Below are positions 55,582-64,000 of a DNA stretch of 64,000 bases, one piece after another (within the stretch, counting starts at the first letter, position 1; each line of letters starts with the position of its first letter). The position numbers and the translations under genes were made by a program. The DNA comes from Thermotoga caldifontis AZM44c09 (GTDB taxonomy: Bacteria; Thermotogota; Thermotogae; Thermotogales; DSM-5069): the NCBI RefSeq assembly GCF_000828655.1, contig NZ_AP014509.1, positions 248,001-312,000 of the forward strand, written 5' to 3'. The notes beneath the pieces are model-generated. The model was not told the DNA's origin and did no database searches. It saw only the letters and a list, made by a program, of their open reading frames with translations.

Positions 55582-56381
55582 GCAGACTGATCGTGAAGAA
55601 TCTGACCAAGGTGTTCAACGTTGGGTTTTTCTCCAGAAAGCGGATCGAGGCAGTGAAGAACGTTTCTTTCGAGATAAAAGAAGGCGAGATCGTTTCGCTC
55701 GTGGGAGAGAGCGGTTCGGGTAAAACGACCACAGCGAAGATGATCTTGAGACTCGTTCCTCCAACTTCCGGTGAGATCCTCTTCGAAGGCAAAGATATCT
55801 GGAAGGGTCTGAACGGTAGAGAAGAACTTTTGGACTTTCGTCGCAAGGTGCACGCGGTCTTTCAGGATCCCTTCTCCAGCTACAATCCTTTCTATCCGAT
55901 CGAGCGAACACTGTGGCAGGCCATAGAACTGATCGAGAAGAAACCGAGCAAGAAGGAAGGAATGAAGATCATCGAAGAGTCGCTCTTCAAGGTCGGCATC
56001 GATCCGAAAGACGTTCTGGGAAAATACCCGCACCAGGTGTCCGGTGGGCAGAAACAGCGCGTCATGATCGCCAGATGCTGGATATTGAAGCCTCTACTCA
56101 TAGTTGCGGATGAGCCGACTTCCATGATCGACGCATCGTGCAGGGGAGGAATCATAAAACTCTTGCTGGAACTCAGAGAGGAGTACGGAACCTCTATCAT
56201 CTTCATAACGCACGATCTGGGCCTGGCCTATTACGTCTCGGACAGGATCTTCGTCATGAAAGACGGCCGCATCGTGGAACAGGGGCACACCGAAAAGGTC
56301 GTGCTCGAGCCAGAACACGAGTACACGAAGACGCTCGTCGCCAGCATTCCAAAGCTCTACAGGAAACTGGAGGACATCTGA
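55578..56381 (+). CDS. Oligosaccharide/peptide ABC ATPase (DppF type)
   Basis: A 267-residue ATPase. Walker A is GESGSGKTTTA, signature VSGGQKQRVMIARCWIL, Walker B LLIVADEPTSMIDASCRGG, and the switch His lies in IIFITHDLGLAYYV. It lacks the Cys-rich C-terminal tail of its partner. The substitution MIDAS instead of ALD(V/A)S in the D-loop region is mildly unusual. ATGA overlap with dppD; the small membrane gene begins immediately after. Confidence 0.93.
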   Translation: MSRLIVKNLTKVFNVGFFSRKRIEAVKNVSFEIKEGEIVSLVGESGSGKTTTAKMILRLVPPTSGEILFEGKDIWKGLNGREELLDFRRKVHAVFQDPFSSYNPFYPIERTLWQAIELIEKKPSKKEGMKIIEESLFKVGIDPKDVLGKYPHQVSGGQKQRVMIARCWILKPLLIVADEPTSMIDASCRGGIIKLLLELREEYGTSIIFITHDLGLAYYVSDRIFVMKDGRIVEQGHTEKVVLEPEHEYTKTLVASIPKLYRKLEDI

Positions 56382-56579
56382 ATGTCTCTCCGCGCACTGT
56401 TGACCGTACTGTGCTGGGCACTCGTTCTGGAGTTGTTCGTACTGGCTTACTATCTCTGGCGCGGAATCAGACCGTTCGAGTTCTATCTGAACTTCGTTCT
56501 TCTGATCGTGACGGCTTCATTGCTGGTGCTCTTAGTATCGAAAGAGAGAAGAAGGAGGCGAAAGGATGGATCCGAATGA
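56382..56579 (+). CDS. Small two-helix membrane protein
   Basis: 65 residues. Two hydrophobic spans (LLTVLCWALVLELFVLAYYL and FYLNFVLLIVTASLLVLLV) join at a short basic loop and end in a strongly basic tail (KERRRRRKDGSE). No family recognised. The ATG follows the dppF stop directly, and the 3' end overlaps bglB by 14 nt. T. maritima has a hypothetical gene at the same place between the transporter and bglB, so it may assist the transporter. Confidence 0.75.
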   Translation: MSLRALLTVLCWALVLELFVLAYYLWRGIRPFEFYLNFVLLIVTASLLVLLVSKERRRRRKDGSE

Positions 56580-58725
56580 AATCCTCTCCCAGCTCACACT
56601 CGAAGAGAAGGTGAAACTCGTCGTTGGGGTTGGTCTGCCGGGTCTTTTCGGAAACCCACACTCCAAGGTGGTCGGGGTCGCCGGTGAGACACACACAATC
56701 TCCAGACTCAACATTCCTTCCATCCGTCTGGCCGATGGACCTGCGGGCCTGAGGATCAATCCGGTGAGAGAGAACGATCCGCACACCTACCACGCCACGG
56801 CTTTCCCCATCGCCTCCATGCTGGCTTCCACCTGGAACAGGGAGATCGTGGAAGAAGTGGGAAGGGCGATGGGTGAGGAAGTCAGAGAGTACGGCGTGGA
56901 CATACTCCTGGCACCCGCGATGAACATACACAGGAATCCGCTGTGTGGAAGGAACTTCGAGTACTATTCTGAAGATCCCGTCCTCTCGGGCGAGATGGCG
57001 GCCGCGTTCGTCAGAGGGGTTCAGTCTCAGGGTGTTGGAGCGTGTCTGAAACATTTCGCAGCCAACAACCAGGAGACCAACAGATTCACCGTGGACACCA
57101 TCGTTTCCGAAAGGGCGTTGAGGGAGATATATCTGAAGGGTTTCGAGATCGCGGTGAAGAAATCCAGACCCTGGACCGTGATGAGCGCCTACAACAAACT
57201 CAACGGAAAGTACTGTTCCCAGAACGAATGGCTGCTGAAAAAAGTTTTGAAAAAGGAGTGGAAGTTCGAAGGCTTCGTCATGACGGACTGGTACGCGGGT
57301 GACGATCCCGTGGCCCAGCTCAAATCCGGCAACGACATGATAATGCCGGGGAAGGTTTACCAAGTGAACCCGCAGAGGAAAGACGAGATGGAAGAGATCC
57401 TGCAGGGCATAAGGGAAGGAAAATTGAGCGAAGAAGAGCTGGACGAATGTGTCAGGAACATTCTGAACGTTCTCGTGAAGTGTCCTTCCTTCAAAAACTA
57501 CAGCTACTCCAACAGGCCGAACCTGGAAGCGCACGCCAAGATCGCTTACGAAGCGGGCGCGGAGGGTCTGGTGCTGCTGAAGAACGTTCGAGCTTTACCG
57601 CTGAACGAAAACGATAGGATCGCGATCTTCGGAACGGGGCAGATCGAGACCGTGAAGGGTGGAACGGGAAGTGGAGACACGCATCCGAGGTACACCGTTT
57701 CGATCCTCGAAGGTTTCAGAGAGAGAACGCTTCGAATCGACGAAGAGCTCGCAAAGACGTACGAAGACTACGTCAACACGATGCGTCAAAAGGAGGAATA
57801 CAAACCGAGATTGGATCAGTGGGGAACGCAGATCAAGCCGAAACTGCCCGAGGATTTTCTGTCCGAAGAGGAGATCGAGAAACTGGCCGAAAGGAACGAT
57901 GTCGCGATCGTCGTGATCAGCAGAATCTCGGGTGAAGGCTACGACAGAAAGCCCGTCAAAGGTGATTACTATCTTTCCGATGACGAACTGCGGCTCGTAC
58001 GGCTCGTCTCCAAGATTTTCCACCGGCGTGGAAAGCGAGTGATCGCACTTCTGAACGTGGGAGGACCCATAGAAGTGGCGAGTTGGCGAGACGAAGTGGA
58101 CGCGATGATGCTCGTCTGGCAGGCAGGTCAGGAAACCGGTCGCATCGTGGCCGACGCGATCGCTGGAAGGATCAATCCTTCAGGAAAGCTTCCAACGACC
58201 TTCCCCATGGACTACAGCGATGTACCTTCGTGGAGCTTCCCGGGCGAACCGAGACAAGATCCGAAGAGGGTGATCTACGAAGAGGACATCTACGTCGGTT
58301 ACAGATACTACGACACCTTCGGAGTGGAACCTGCCTACGAGTTCGGCTTCGGACTTTCCTACACGAGATTCGATTATTCCGATCTGAGCGTTTCGGTCGA
58401 GAACGACACGCTGAAGGTGTCCTTCACGGTGAAGAACATCGGCGATCGGGCCGGAAAGGAGATCGCACAGATCTACGTGAAGGCGCCAAAAGGAAAGATC
58501 GACAAACCCTTCCAGGAGCTCAAGGCGTTCCACAAGACGAAGAACCTCTCACCGAATGAAGAGGAGAGAATAGTGCTCGAAATACCCGTCAGGGACCTGG
58601 CAAGCTTCGATGGTGAGAGATGGATCGTCGAAAATGGAGAGTACGAACTGCGTGTGGGTGCCTCTTCGAGAGACATTCGCCTGAAGGGTCAACTGTTTCT
58701 GAAGGAGAGAATTTACGAACTGTGA
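56566..58725 (+). CDS. bglB: Beta-glucosidase, glycoside hydrolase family 3
   Basis: A 719-residue three-domain enzyme. The (beta/alpha)8 domain contains LADGPAGLR and LLAPAMNIHRNPLCGRNFEY, then KHFAANNQE and the nucleophile Asp in GFVMTDWYAG (about residue 242). The alpha/beta sandwich has the probable acid/base Glu in SRISGEGYDRK, and a C-terminal fibronectin-III-like domain begins near FGFGLSYTRF. Length and motifs match the T. neapolitana and T. maritima Bgl3B enzymes. There is no signal peptide: it hydrolyses imported cellobiose or laminaribiose in the cytoplasm. A strong ribosome site, AAGGAGGCGAAAGG, lies inside the preceding gene. Confidence 0.95.
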   Translation: MDPNEILSQLTLEEKVKLVVGVGLPGLFGNPHSKVVGVAGETHTISRLNIPSIRLADGPAGLRINPVRENDPHTYHATAFPIASMLASTWNREIVEEVGRAMGEEVREYGVDILLAPAMNIHRNPLCGRNFEYYSEDPVLSGEMAAAFVRGVQSQGVGACLKHFAANNQETNRFTVDTIVSERALREIYLKGFEIAVKKSRPWTVMSAYNKLNGKYCSQNEWLLKKVLKKEWKFEGFVMTDWYAGDDPVAQLKSGNDMIMPGKVYQVNPQRKDEMEEILQGIREGKLSEEELDECVRNILNVLVKCPSFKNYSYSNRPNLEAHAKIAYEAGAEGLVLLKNVRALPLNENDRIAIFGTGQIETVKGGTGSGDTHPRYTVSILEGFRERTLRIDEELAKTYEDYVNTMRQKEEYKPRLDQWGTQIKPKLPEDFLSEEEIEKLAERNDVAIVVISRISGEGYDRKPVKGDYYLSDDELRLVRLVSKIFHRRGKRVIALLNVGGPIEVASWRDEVDAMMLVWQAGQETGRIVADAIAGRINPSGKLPTTFPMDYSDVPSWSFPGEPRQDPKRVIYEEDIYVGYRYYDTFGVEPAYEFGFGLSYTRFDYSDLSVSVENDTLKVSFTVKNIGDRAGKEIAQIYVKAPKGKIDKPFQELKAFHKTKNLSPNEEERIVLEIPVRDLASFDGERWIVENGEYELRVGASSRDIRLKGQLFLKERIYEL

Positions 58726-58751
58726 CCAAACGGTGCGATCGTGTCCAGGAT

Positions 58752-58774
58752 TCCCCCCTTGTGGGGGATTTTTC
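58752..58774 (+). terminator. Terminator after bglB
   Basis: TCCCCC and GGGGGA flank the loop CTTGT and are followed by TTTTTC. Confidence 0.82.
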
Positions 58775-58804
58775 TTTGAGCTGTTCCTGAAAGGACAGGT
58801 CAAA

Positions 58805-58818
58805 TTCAGTTAACTGAA
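58805..58818. repeat. Perfect 14-bp palindrome upstream of proS
   Basis: TTCAGTTAACTGAA is an exact palindrome in the 174-bp gap before proS, which could be a regulator site. A possible -10, TAGAAT, follows near 58858 without a clear -35. Confidence 0.4.
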
Positions 58819-58899
58819 CCGTGATGAAACCACGTGTCTTCGAACCTGTAAAGACGATAGAATACATTTGAAAGCCTTCACGAGACGGAGGTGTGACTC

Positions 58900-60624
58900 G
58901 TGAGATTTTCGCAACTTTACGCACCGACGGTCAAGGAAGCCCCTGCGGACGCAGAGGTGGTGAGCCATGCGCTCCTTCACCGTGCGGGGTTCATCAGGAA
59001 GGCGGCCGCAGGGGTCTACACGTACTTACCGCTGGCGAAGAGGACTCTTTCCAAGATAGAGAAGATCATCAGAGAAGAGATGGACAGAATAGGGGCTCAG
59101 GAGATCACGATGCCGATCATTCATCCTGCCGAACTGTGGCAGATGACCGGACGCTGGGACGATTACGGTGAAGAGATGATGAAGTTGAAGGACAGGCACG
59201 GTAGAAGTTTCGCGCTCGGTCCCACGCACGAGGAGATGGTGACGTTCCTCGTCAAGGACGAGGTGCGTTCTTACAAACAGCTCCCTCTGTTCCTCTACCA
59301 GATAGGTCCCAAATACCGCGACGAGATCAGACCGAGGTTTGGATTGCTGCGCGCGAGAGAATTCATCATGAAGGACGGTTACAGCTTTCACGACAGCGAA
59401 GAATCTCTCGACGAAGCGTACAGAGCCTGCAGCAACGCGTACGGCAGGATCGCGGAGAGGATCGGTCTGAAATACATGGTCATAGAGGCTGCGAGTGGTG
59501 CGATCGGGGGCAGCCAATCGCACGAGTTCGTCAGTTTCGCGCAGGTTGGGGAAACGAACCTGCTCAAATGCGATGGCTGTGGCTACGCCTCGAGCGACGA
59601 GCAGGCACCGTACAGGGGAGAGTACGAAAAGATGGAAGAGGAAGAGAAACCGTTGCAGCTGGTCCACACACCGAACGTGCGTACGGTCCAGCAGGTGGCG
59701 GACTTTCTGTCCGTCGAACCGAAGAGGATCGTCAAATCGTTGCTGTTCGTCGGCAGGAACGGCTTCGTGATGGCGCTCGTACAGGGAGACAGGGAACTGA
59801 ACGTGGAGAAGCTGAAGGTCTTCATGAAAGACCAATCTCTGAGGCTCGCCACTCCGGACGAGGTTCTGGAGAAGTTCAAAGTACCCATAGGCTTCATCGG
59901 GCCCATCGGTGTCGATGTACCCATCGTTGCAGACCACGGGGTGAAGTATCTGAAGAACGTGGTCGTTGGAGGCATGAAGGAAGATCACCATTACGTGAAC
60001 GCGAACGTTGGAAGGGATTTCGTCCCGAATTACTACACCGATCTGGTACTCACCACCGAGAACGATCCATGCCCAGTCTGCGGTAAGCCGCTTCGAGCGA
60101 TGAAGGGCATCGAGCTCGGGCACGTGTTCAAGCTCGGCACGAAGTATTCACAGTCCATGCAGGCTTACTACATGGACAGAGAGGGCAATTTGAAACCTTT
60201 CATCATGGGATGCTACGGCTGGGGCGTCTCGAGGACCATGGCCGCCGTCGTGGAACAGTTGAACGACGAAGACGGCATCATCTGGCCCAGATCCATCGCA
60301 CCGTACGAGGTCATCGTGACGGTGGTCTCCACGAACGATGAGAGCCAGAGAAGGTTCGCCGAACAACTCTACAGGGAGATGAACGGCAAGGGCATCGAAG
60401 TGTTGCTGGACGACCGCGAAATTTCACCGGGTATGAAGTTCAAAGATGCTGACCTGATAGGCTTCCCCCTGAGGATCACGGTTGGAAAATCGTTGCAGGA
60501 AGGCTTCGTGGAACTGAAGCTGAGGAACGAAAAGACCCAGAACAAGGTTGAAGCGGAGGTTTCTAAAATCGTGCAGGTCGCGATGAAAATGCTGGATTCG
60601 TACGATCCACAGAGAGGTAGATGA
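58900..60624 (+). CDS. proS: Prolyl-tRNA synthetase, bacterial type
   Basis: A 574-residue class II synthetase. Motif 1 lies around [20 protein letters not shown], motif 2 in [20 protein letters not shown], and motif 3 in [17 protein letters not shown]. An editing (INS/YbaK-like) domain of about 180 residues is inserted between motifs 2 and 3 (around [20 protein letters not shown]), and a C-terminal anticodon-binding domain ends the protein. It charges tRNA-Pro and removes mischarged Ala. GTG start after GAGGTGTGACTC. It overlaps ftsY by 4 nt. Confidence 0.95.
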   Translation: MRFSQLYAPTVKEAPADAEVVSHALLHRAGFIRKAAAGVYTYLPLAKRTLSKIEKIIREEMDRIGAQEITMPIIHPAELWQMTGRWDDYGEEMMKLKDRHGRSFALGPTHEEMVTFLVKDEVRSYKQLPLFLYQIGPKYRDEIRPRFGLLRAREFIMKDGYSFHDSEESLDEAYRACSNAYGRIAERIGLKYMVIEAASGAIGGSQSHEFVSFAQVGETNLLKCDGCGYASSDEQAPYRGEYEKMEEEEKPLQLVHTPNVRTVQQVADFLSVEPKRIVKSLLFVGRNGFVMALVQGDRELNVEKLKVFMKDQSLRLATPDEVLEKFKVPIGFIGPIGVDVPIVADHGVKYLKNVVVGGMKEDHHYVNANVGRDFVPNYYTDLVLTTENDPCPVCGKPLRAMKGIELGHVFKLGTKYSQSMQAYYMDREGNLKPFIMGCYGWGVSRTMAAVVEQLNDEDGIIWPRSIAPYEVIVTVVSTNDESQRRFAEQLYREMNGKGIEVLLDDREISPGMKFKDADLIGFPLRITVGKSLQEGFVELKLRNEKTQNKVEAEVSKIVQVAMKMLDSYDPQRGR

Positions 60625-61508
60625 GCGTGGGTCTGTTCGAGAGGTTGAAACAGGGGCTCGAAAAAACGAAGAAGGCTTTCTTCGAGGGAATAAAACAGCT
60701 TCTCAGGAGCGGAAGAATAGACGAAGAAACACTGGAAGAACTCGAAGAGATACTCATCGCTGCCGACGTTGGCCACGAAACGACGAGCTGGATCATCGAA
60801 AAACTCAAAGAACAGAGAGTGGAAGATCCTGTAAGCGCTTTGAAGGAGATACTGATCGAACTGCTCGAAGGCGACACATCGCTGAACCTGACAGGTTCAC
60901 CGAGCGTGATAAGCGTCGTGGGTGTGAACGGTTCTGGAAAGACCACGACGGTTGCGAAACTCGCCGCACAGTTTCAGTCGATGGGCAAGAGCGTGGTGAT
61001 GGCCGCTGCAGACACGTTCAGGGCCGCCGCGATCGAGCAACTCAGAGTGTGGGGAGAAAGGATCAACTGCACGGTGATCGCGCACACAGAAGGTTCAGAT
61101 CCCGCGGCTGTGGCGTACGATGCGGTGAACCACGCGAAGTCGAAGGGCAAAGACATCGTGATCATCGACACGGCAGGAAGGCTCCACACAAAGAAGAACC
61201 TCATGGAAGAGCTCAGAAAGATCCACAGGGTCGTTGGAAAGCTCGTAGAAGGTGCACCACACGAAGTTCTACTCGTGATAGACGCGACGACGGGACAGAA
61301 CGGCCTGATGCAGGCGCGCGTCTTCAAAGAAATGGTGAACGTGACCGGTCTTGTCATCACCAAGCTCGACGGAACCGCCAAGGGTGGTATCGCCCTGGCG
61401 ATAAAACACCAGCTTTCTTTACCGATCAAATTCATCGGTGTTGGAGAAAGCGCTGAAGATCTGAGACCTTTCGATGCGCGACAGTTCGTCGAGGCGTTGT
61501 TCTCTTGA
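60621..61508 (+). CDS. ftsY: FtsY, signal recognition particle receptor GTPase
   Basis: A 295-residue SRP GTPase. A four-helix N domain precedes the G domain with G1 [15 protein letters not shown], the insertion-box motif [12 protein letters not shown]3 DTAGR, G4 [10 protein letters not shown] and the closing [20 protein letters not shown]. The long acidic N-terminal domain of enterobacteria is missing, as is usual in this lineage. It docks ribosome-SRP complexes at the membrane. The ATG overlaps the proS stop; a GTG 6 nt later is an equally good start. Confidence 0.96.
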   Translation: MSVGLFERLKQGLEKTKKAFFEGIKQLLRSGRIDEETLEELEEILIAADVGHETTSWIIEKLKEQRVEDPVSALKEILIELLEGDTSLNLTGSPSVISVVGVNGSGKTTTVAKLAAQFQSMGKSVVMAAADTFRAAAIEQLRVWGERINCTVIAHTEGSDPAAVAYDAVNHAKSKGKDIVIIDTAGRLHTKKNLMEELRKIHRVVGKLVEGAPHEVLLVIDATTGQNGLMQARVFKEMVNVTGLVITKLDGTAKGGIALAIKHQLSLPIKFIGVGESAEDLRPFDARQFVEALFS

Positions 61509-61551
61509 AAGCCACGGAGTATAATCCTTGCGGGCGTGTGGAGGATGGATT

Positions 61552-62208
61552 TTGCGGACGTTCTGGCGTAAGCGTTACGTCTGTCCGGTGTGCAAAGGAG
61601 AATTTGAAAGCGTAAGATTGTTCAGCGAGGCGATCAGGATCAGGAGTCGTGAGTCAGATTTGAAACCCGTCTACGAAGGTGTCAACGCGCTGATGTTTCA
61701 GCTGGTGAGCTGTCCAAACTGTTTGTACACATCGTTCGAAGACGATTTCGAGAAGTTAACAGCTTCTGAAGTCGAAGCGGTTGAGAAAGTGTCTGAACGT
61801 GTGAAACAGATCAAAATCGATCTGACTGAGAATAAGAGCGTTCGAGATGCGGCACTGCAGTACAACATCGCTGCGGGTATGTACGTGGCAAGGAGAAAGC
61901 TGTTTCGCGCCGCCGAATGCTTTCTGAAACTGGCCTGGCTGTACAGGGACGCTGATGCTTCGGATGAGGAAAGAAAAGCACTGGAACATGCGAAAGAACT
62001 CTTTTTGAAGAGTTACAGTGAGGAAGATTTGACGGAGGAACGCCAGATCGCTGCGCTCTTCTACCTCGGTGAGACTAGCAAGCGCCTGGGAGAAAAGAAG
62101 GAAGCGGTGCGCTGGTTCTCCGAACTGTTCAAAAGGTTCGGCAAGAGCGACTCGATCTATCTGAAACAGGCCAGACAGGAATGGCAGGAGGTCTCATTTG
62201 CGGGATGA
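61552..62208 (+). CDS. DUF2225-like zinc-ribbon/TPR protein
   Basis: About 218 residues. An N-terminal zinc ribbon (RKRYVCPVCKGEFESVRLFS, with a second pair in LVSCPNCLYTSFEDD) is followed by helical TPR-like repeats (AALQYNIAAGMYVARRKLFR, then AALFYLGETSKRLGEKKEAV). This matches the DUF2225 layout. Function unknown; protein binding is likely. The preferred TTG start follows GGAGGATGGAT; an upstream TTG near 61528 has no ribosome site. It overlaps the lipoprotein gene by 4 nt. Confidence 0.8.
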   Translation: MRTFWRKRYVCPVCKGEFESVRLFSEAIRIRSRESDLKPVYEGVNALMFQLVSCPNCLYTSFEDDFEKLTASEVEAVEKVSERVKQIKIDLTENKSVRDAALQYNIAAGMYVARRKLFRAAECFLKLAWLYRDADASDEERKALEHAKELFLKSYSEEDLTEERQIAALFYLGETSKRLGEKKEAVRWFSELFKRFGKSDSIYLKQARQEWQEVSFAG

Positions 62209-63920
62209 AAATTATCAGGCTTACCGCGATATTTCTGTTGGTGATTCTGCTCTTTGCCTGCACACAGTACGACAGAGACATCCTCGAACAGATCAACAGA
62301 AAGCTCGACGACTTCGAGTACAGGCTCGCAGCACTCGAAAGGAGCGTTTACACGAACCAGAAGGCCGTTGAAAATCTTCAAAGCGACGTGAAGAAGATCT
62401 CCGACGAGCTTTCGACCGCGAAAAAACTCATCAGCGAGCAGAGGAGTATTCCAGCCGTTTCTCAGGAAGACGTGAACCAGATCCTGGCGCGCATCAACTC
62501 GCTCGAGATGCGTTTCAATCAACTGTCTGTGGCCCTGAACGTTTCCGACATAAGACAGTTGATATACAAAATCTCTGACCTGGAAACGGCACAGAAACAA
62601 CAACAGATCGCTTACGAGCGTTTTGTCAGGAACACCGAGGAACTGCTGTCCCAGGTGAACGCGGAAGAAACGGCAAAGAGACTGAGCAAGCTCGAAAACA
62701 GCGTCACGTCGATATCGAACCAGATAGGCGAACTGCTCGAACTCTCCTCGAGACTGAGAGCACTTGAAAACGCGTTCGATGCACTTTCAATGAGCCCGCA
62801 GGCTACCATCGTCGATGTGACGGGTTTGGAAAGAGAGATCTTCCAGGTGAAGTCGAAGATGCAGGAGCTCGAAGTCGGTTTGAGACGTGAGATGGAAAGA
62901 AAGTTCGAAGAAATCTCTTCAAGACAGGCCCTGACCAGTCCAGCAGACCTGCAGCAGTACGTCGCGAACACCACGGCGCTCGTTCAACAACTCAACTTAG
63001 AGCTCGAGATGCTGCGCGGTGTGGTGAGGGAGTACGACAGAGAAAGGTTTCTCAGACTCGATCAGGATTACATCACTTACGTGGTGAAACCCAACGACAC
63101 ACTTTCGAGCATAATGAAAGCCTACGGGCTTGGTCAGGACAAACTCAGACTCATCGTGGAGCTCAACAACATCCAGGACCCAAACAAACTCCTCGTGGGC
63201 CAGAGAATAAAGATCCCCATAGAGGACAGGAGCAGGTTGTTCGCCTATCCTCTGGAAAAACCTCTCAGTTTAGAGGACGTGGTATCGACCTTCGGACGGC
63301 CCACAGGCACAGGTGTGACAACGGGCATAACGATCAGCCTGGAAAGAGGTTCTCGCGTGTTTTCAATCCTGCCTGGCAGGATCGTGAGCATAATGCAAAC
63401 TGAAAGTGGTTATTACGTGCGCATCGATCACGGGAACGGAATACTCGCGGTTTATGGAAACCTTTCGACAATCAACGTCACCGCCAACAGCTGGGTGAGC
63501 AGAGGGCAGACTCTGGGAACTGTGGACGGTTTGTTCCATTTCGAGATATGGATAGATGGAGAGCCGAGGGATCCTCTGCGCATCCTGCTGAAGTATGTGG
63601 GAAAATTCGAAGCCACTTTCTATTCTGAATGGGACGATGGAAAGCTACCCGAACATCCAACCTTCCGTGTCACGACGCTCGGAACGATCCCCAGGGAGTG
63701 GAGAACTCTCGCCGCGGATCCATCGGTGATCCCCCTGGGAAGCGTGGTGTACATACCACAGTTCGCCGATAAACCGAACTTTGGGCTTTTCGTCGTTGAG
63801 GACACTGGACTGCTCATAAAGAACAACATCATCGACATCTACGTCAACAGTCCGCAACTGGCCCTACAGAACATGCGCAGCGAGGTGGACGTGTACCTCG
63901 TTGCGCCGAACACGAGGTGA
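62205..63920 (+). CDS. Lipoprotein with coiled coil, LysM, degenerate LytM and 3D domains
   Basis: About 571 residues. A lipoprotein signal (AIFLLVILLFAC, Cys about residue 18) is followed by a 270-residue coiled coil, a LysM domain (TYVVKPNDTLSSIMKAYGLG), an M23/LytM-like barrel (YYVRIDHGNGILAVYGNLST ... LFHFEIW), and a C-terminal 3D domain with its three aspartates (AADPSVIPLG, VVEDTG, IIDIY). The LytM part keeps HFE but lacks the usual first HxxxD zinc motif, so it is probably inactive, like EnvC/NlpD activators. The 3D domain may be the catalytic part. It likely remodels or anchors peptidoglycan. Confidence 0.82.
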   Translation: MKIIRLTAIFLLVILLFACTQYDRDILEQINRKLDDFEYRLAALERSVYTNQKAVENLQSDVKKISDELSTAKKLISEQRSIPAVSQEDVNQILARINSLEMRFNQLSVALNVSDIRQLIYKISDLETAQKQQQIAYERFVRNTEELLSQVNAEETAKRLSKLENSVTSISNQIGELLELSSRLRALENAFDALSMSPQATIVDVTGLEREIFQVKSKMQELEVGLRREMERKFEEISSRQALTSPADLQQYVANTTALVQQLNLELEMLRGVVREYDRERFLRLDQDYITYVVKPNDTLSSIMKAYGLGQDKLRLIVELNNIQDPNKLLVGQRIKIPIEDRSRLFAYPLEKPLSLEDVVSTFGRPTGTGVTTGITISLERGSRVFSILPGRIVSIMQTESGYYVRIDHGNGILAVYGNLSTINVTANSWVSRGQTLGTVDGLFHFEIWIDGEPRDPLRILLKYVGKFEATFYSEWDDGKLPEHPTFRVTTLGTIPREWRTLAADPSVIPLGSVVYIPQFADKPNFGLFVVEDTGLLIKNNIIDIYVNSPQLALQNMRSEVDVYLVAPNTR

Positions 63921-63925
63921 TTCTT

Positions 63926-64000
63926 CTGGCATTCACCATCAAGAGTGAGTACGCGTTCAGAATAATTCTCTCAATCGCAGGGTGTGAAAAACTGACCTCG
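63926..64000 (+). CDS. Rrf2-family regulator, N-terminal fragment (cut by window end)
   Basis: Twenty-five residues are visible (AFTIKSEYAFRIILSIAG...), matching the start of Rrf2 winged-helix regulators (TxKxxYAxRxLxxLA). The codon expected for Met is CTG at 63926, 6 nt after GAGGTG. The only usual start in frame is a GTG at 63917, which lies within that ribosome site. Rrf2 proteins often sense iron-sulfur or redox state. The rest lies beyond the window. Confidence 0.6.
   Translation, partial: MAFTIKSEYAFRIILSIAGCEKLTS

Overview
The window is a gene-dense bacterial chromosome segment. The gene content and order point to a hyperthermophilic fermenter of the Thermotogales, most likely Pseudothermotoga or a close relative. 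The evidence is an electron-bifurcating [FeFe] hydrogenase operon with a sensory hydrogenase, NfnAB, a TM287/288-type exporter, a BglE/BglB beta-glucoside cluster and a pectin-use cluster, each resembling the arrangement known from Thermotoga maritima. Other supporting traits are frequent GTG/TTG starts, AGA/AGG arginine codons, strong purine-rich ribosome binding sites and 4-nt ATGA/GTGA overlaps. No rRNA, CRISPR array, confident tRNA or intact insertion sequence was seen.

Layout. (1) 0.2-11.9 kb: pectin and uronate use. IolB/KduI-type isomerase, KduD, KdgF, a TRAP transporter, secreted pectate lyase, cytosolic GH28 exo-galacturonase, a sugar ABC transporter and an amidohydrolase. (2) 11.9-14.9 kb, minus strand: a degenerate MoaB-like protein and NfnAB, behind a long leader containing a strong terminator hairpin. 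(3) 15-18.7 kb: an unknown protein, a fossil of a type I restriction HsdS subunit, a coiled-coil membrane protein, RodA and TtuA. (4) 18.9-26.8 kb: hydrogenase operon (2Fe-2S protein, sensory HydS, SpoIIE/PP2C phosphatase, HydC, HydB, HydA, Rex) with a near-consensus Rex operator upstream. (5) 26.8-32.7 kb: PanG-like reductase, PanB, SbcD, SbcC (apparent CTG start) and a HEAT-like protein. (6) 32.7-37.5 kb, minus strand: amidase, dipeptide epimerase, transglutaminase-like protein and TIM-barrel isomerase, with a possible small RNA at the downstream end. (7) 37.5-43.7 kb: a sugar ABC transporter with its own ATPase, then a C26 gamma-glutamyl hydrolase and an M55 D-aminopeptidase. (8) 43.7-48.4 kb: PadR plus a His/Trp-rich miniprotein facing MarR plus a heterodimeric ABC exporter. 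(9) 48.7-58.7 kb: two tandem BglE-like binding proteins, a Dpp-type transporter, a small membrane protein and a GH3 beta-glucosidase. (10) 58.9-64 kb: ProS, FtsY, a DUF2225 protein, a LysM/LytM-like/3D lipoprotein and the start of an Rrf2-family regulator.

How it fits together. Polysaccharides (pectin, beta-glucans) are cut outside the cell, imported by ABC or TRAP systems and finished inside. The reducing power goes to H2 through HydABC and is balanced by NfnAB, with Rex and the HydS/PP2C module as likely redox or H2 sensors. The peptide genes of regions 6 and 7 suggest use of murein or gamma-glutamyl peptides. Features most worth a second look: the nfn leader, the small-RNA candidate at 32.7 kb, the two CTG starts, the HsdS fossil, the HydS/PP2C signalling pair and the gene-conversion tract between the two BglE genes. 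All functions are read from sequence motifs and gene context; no database search was run.
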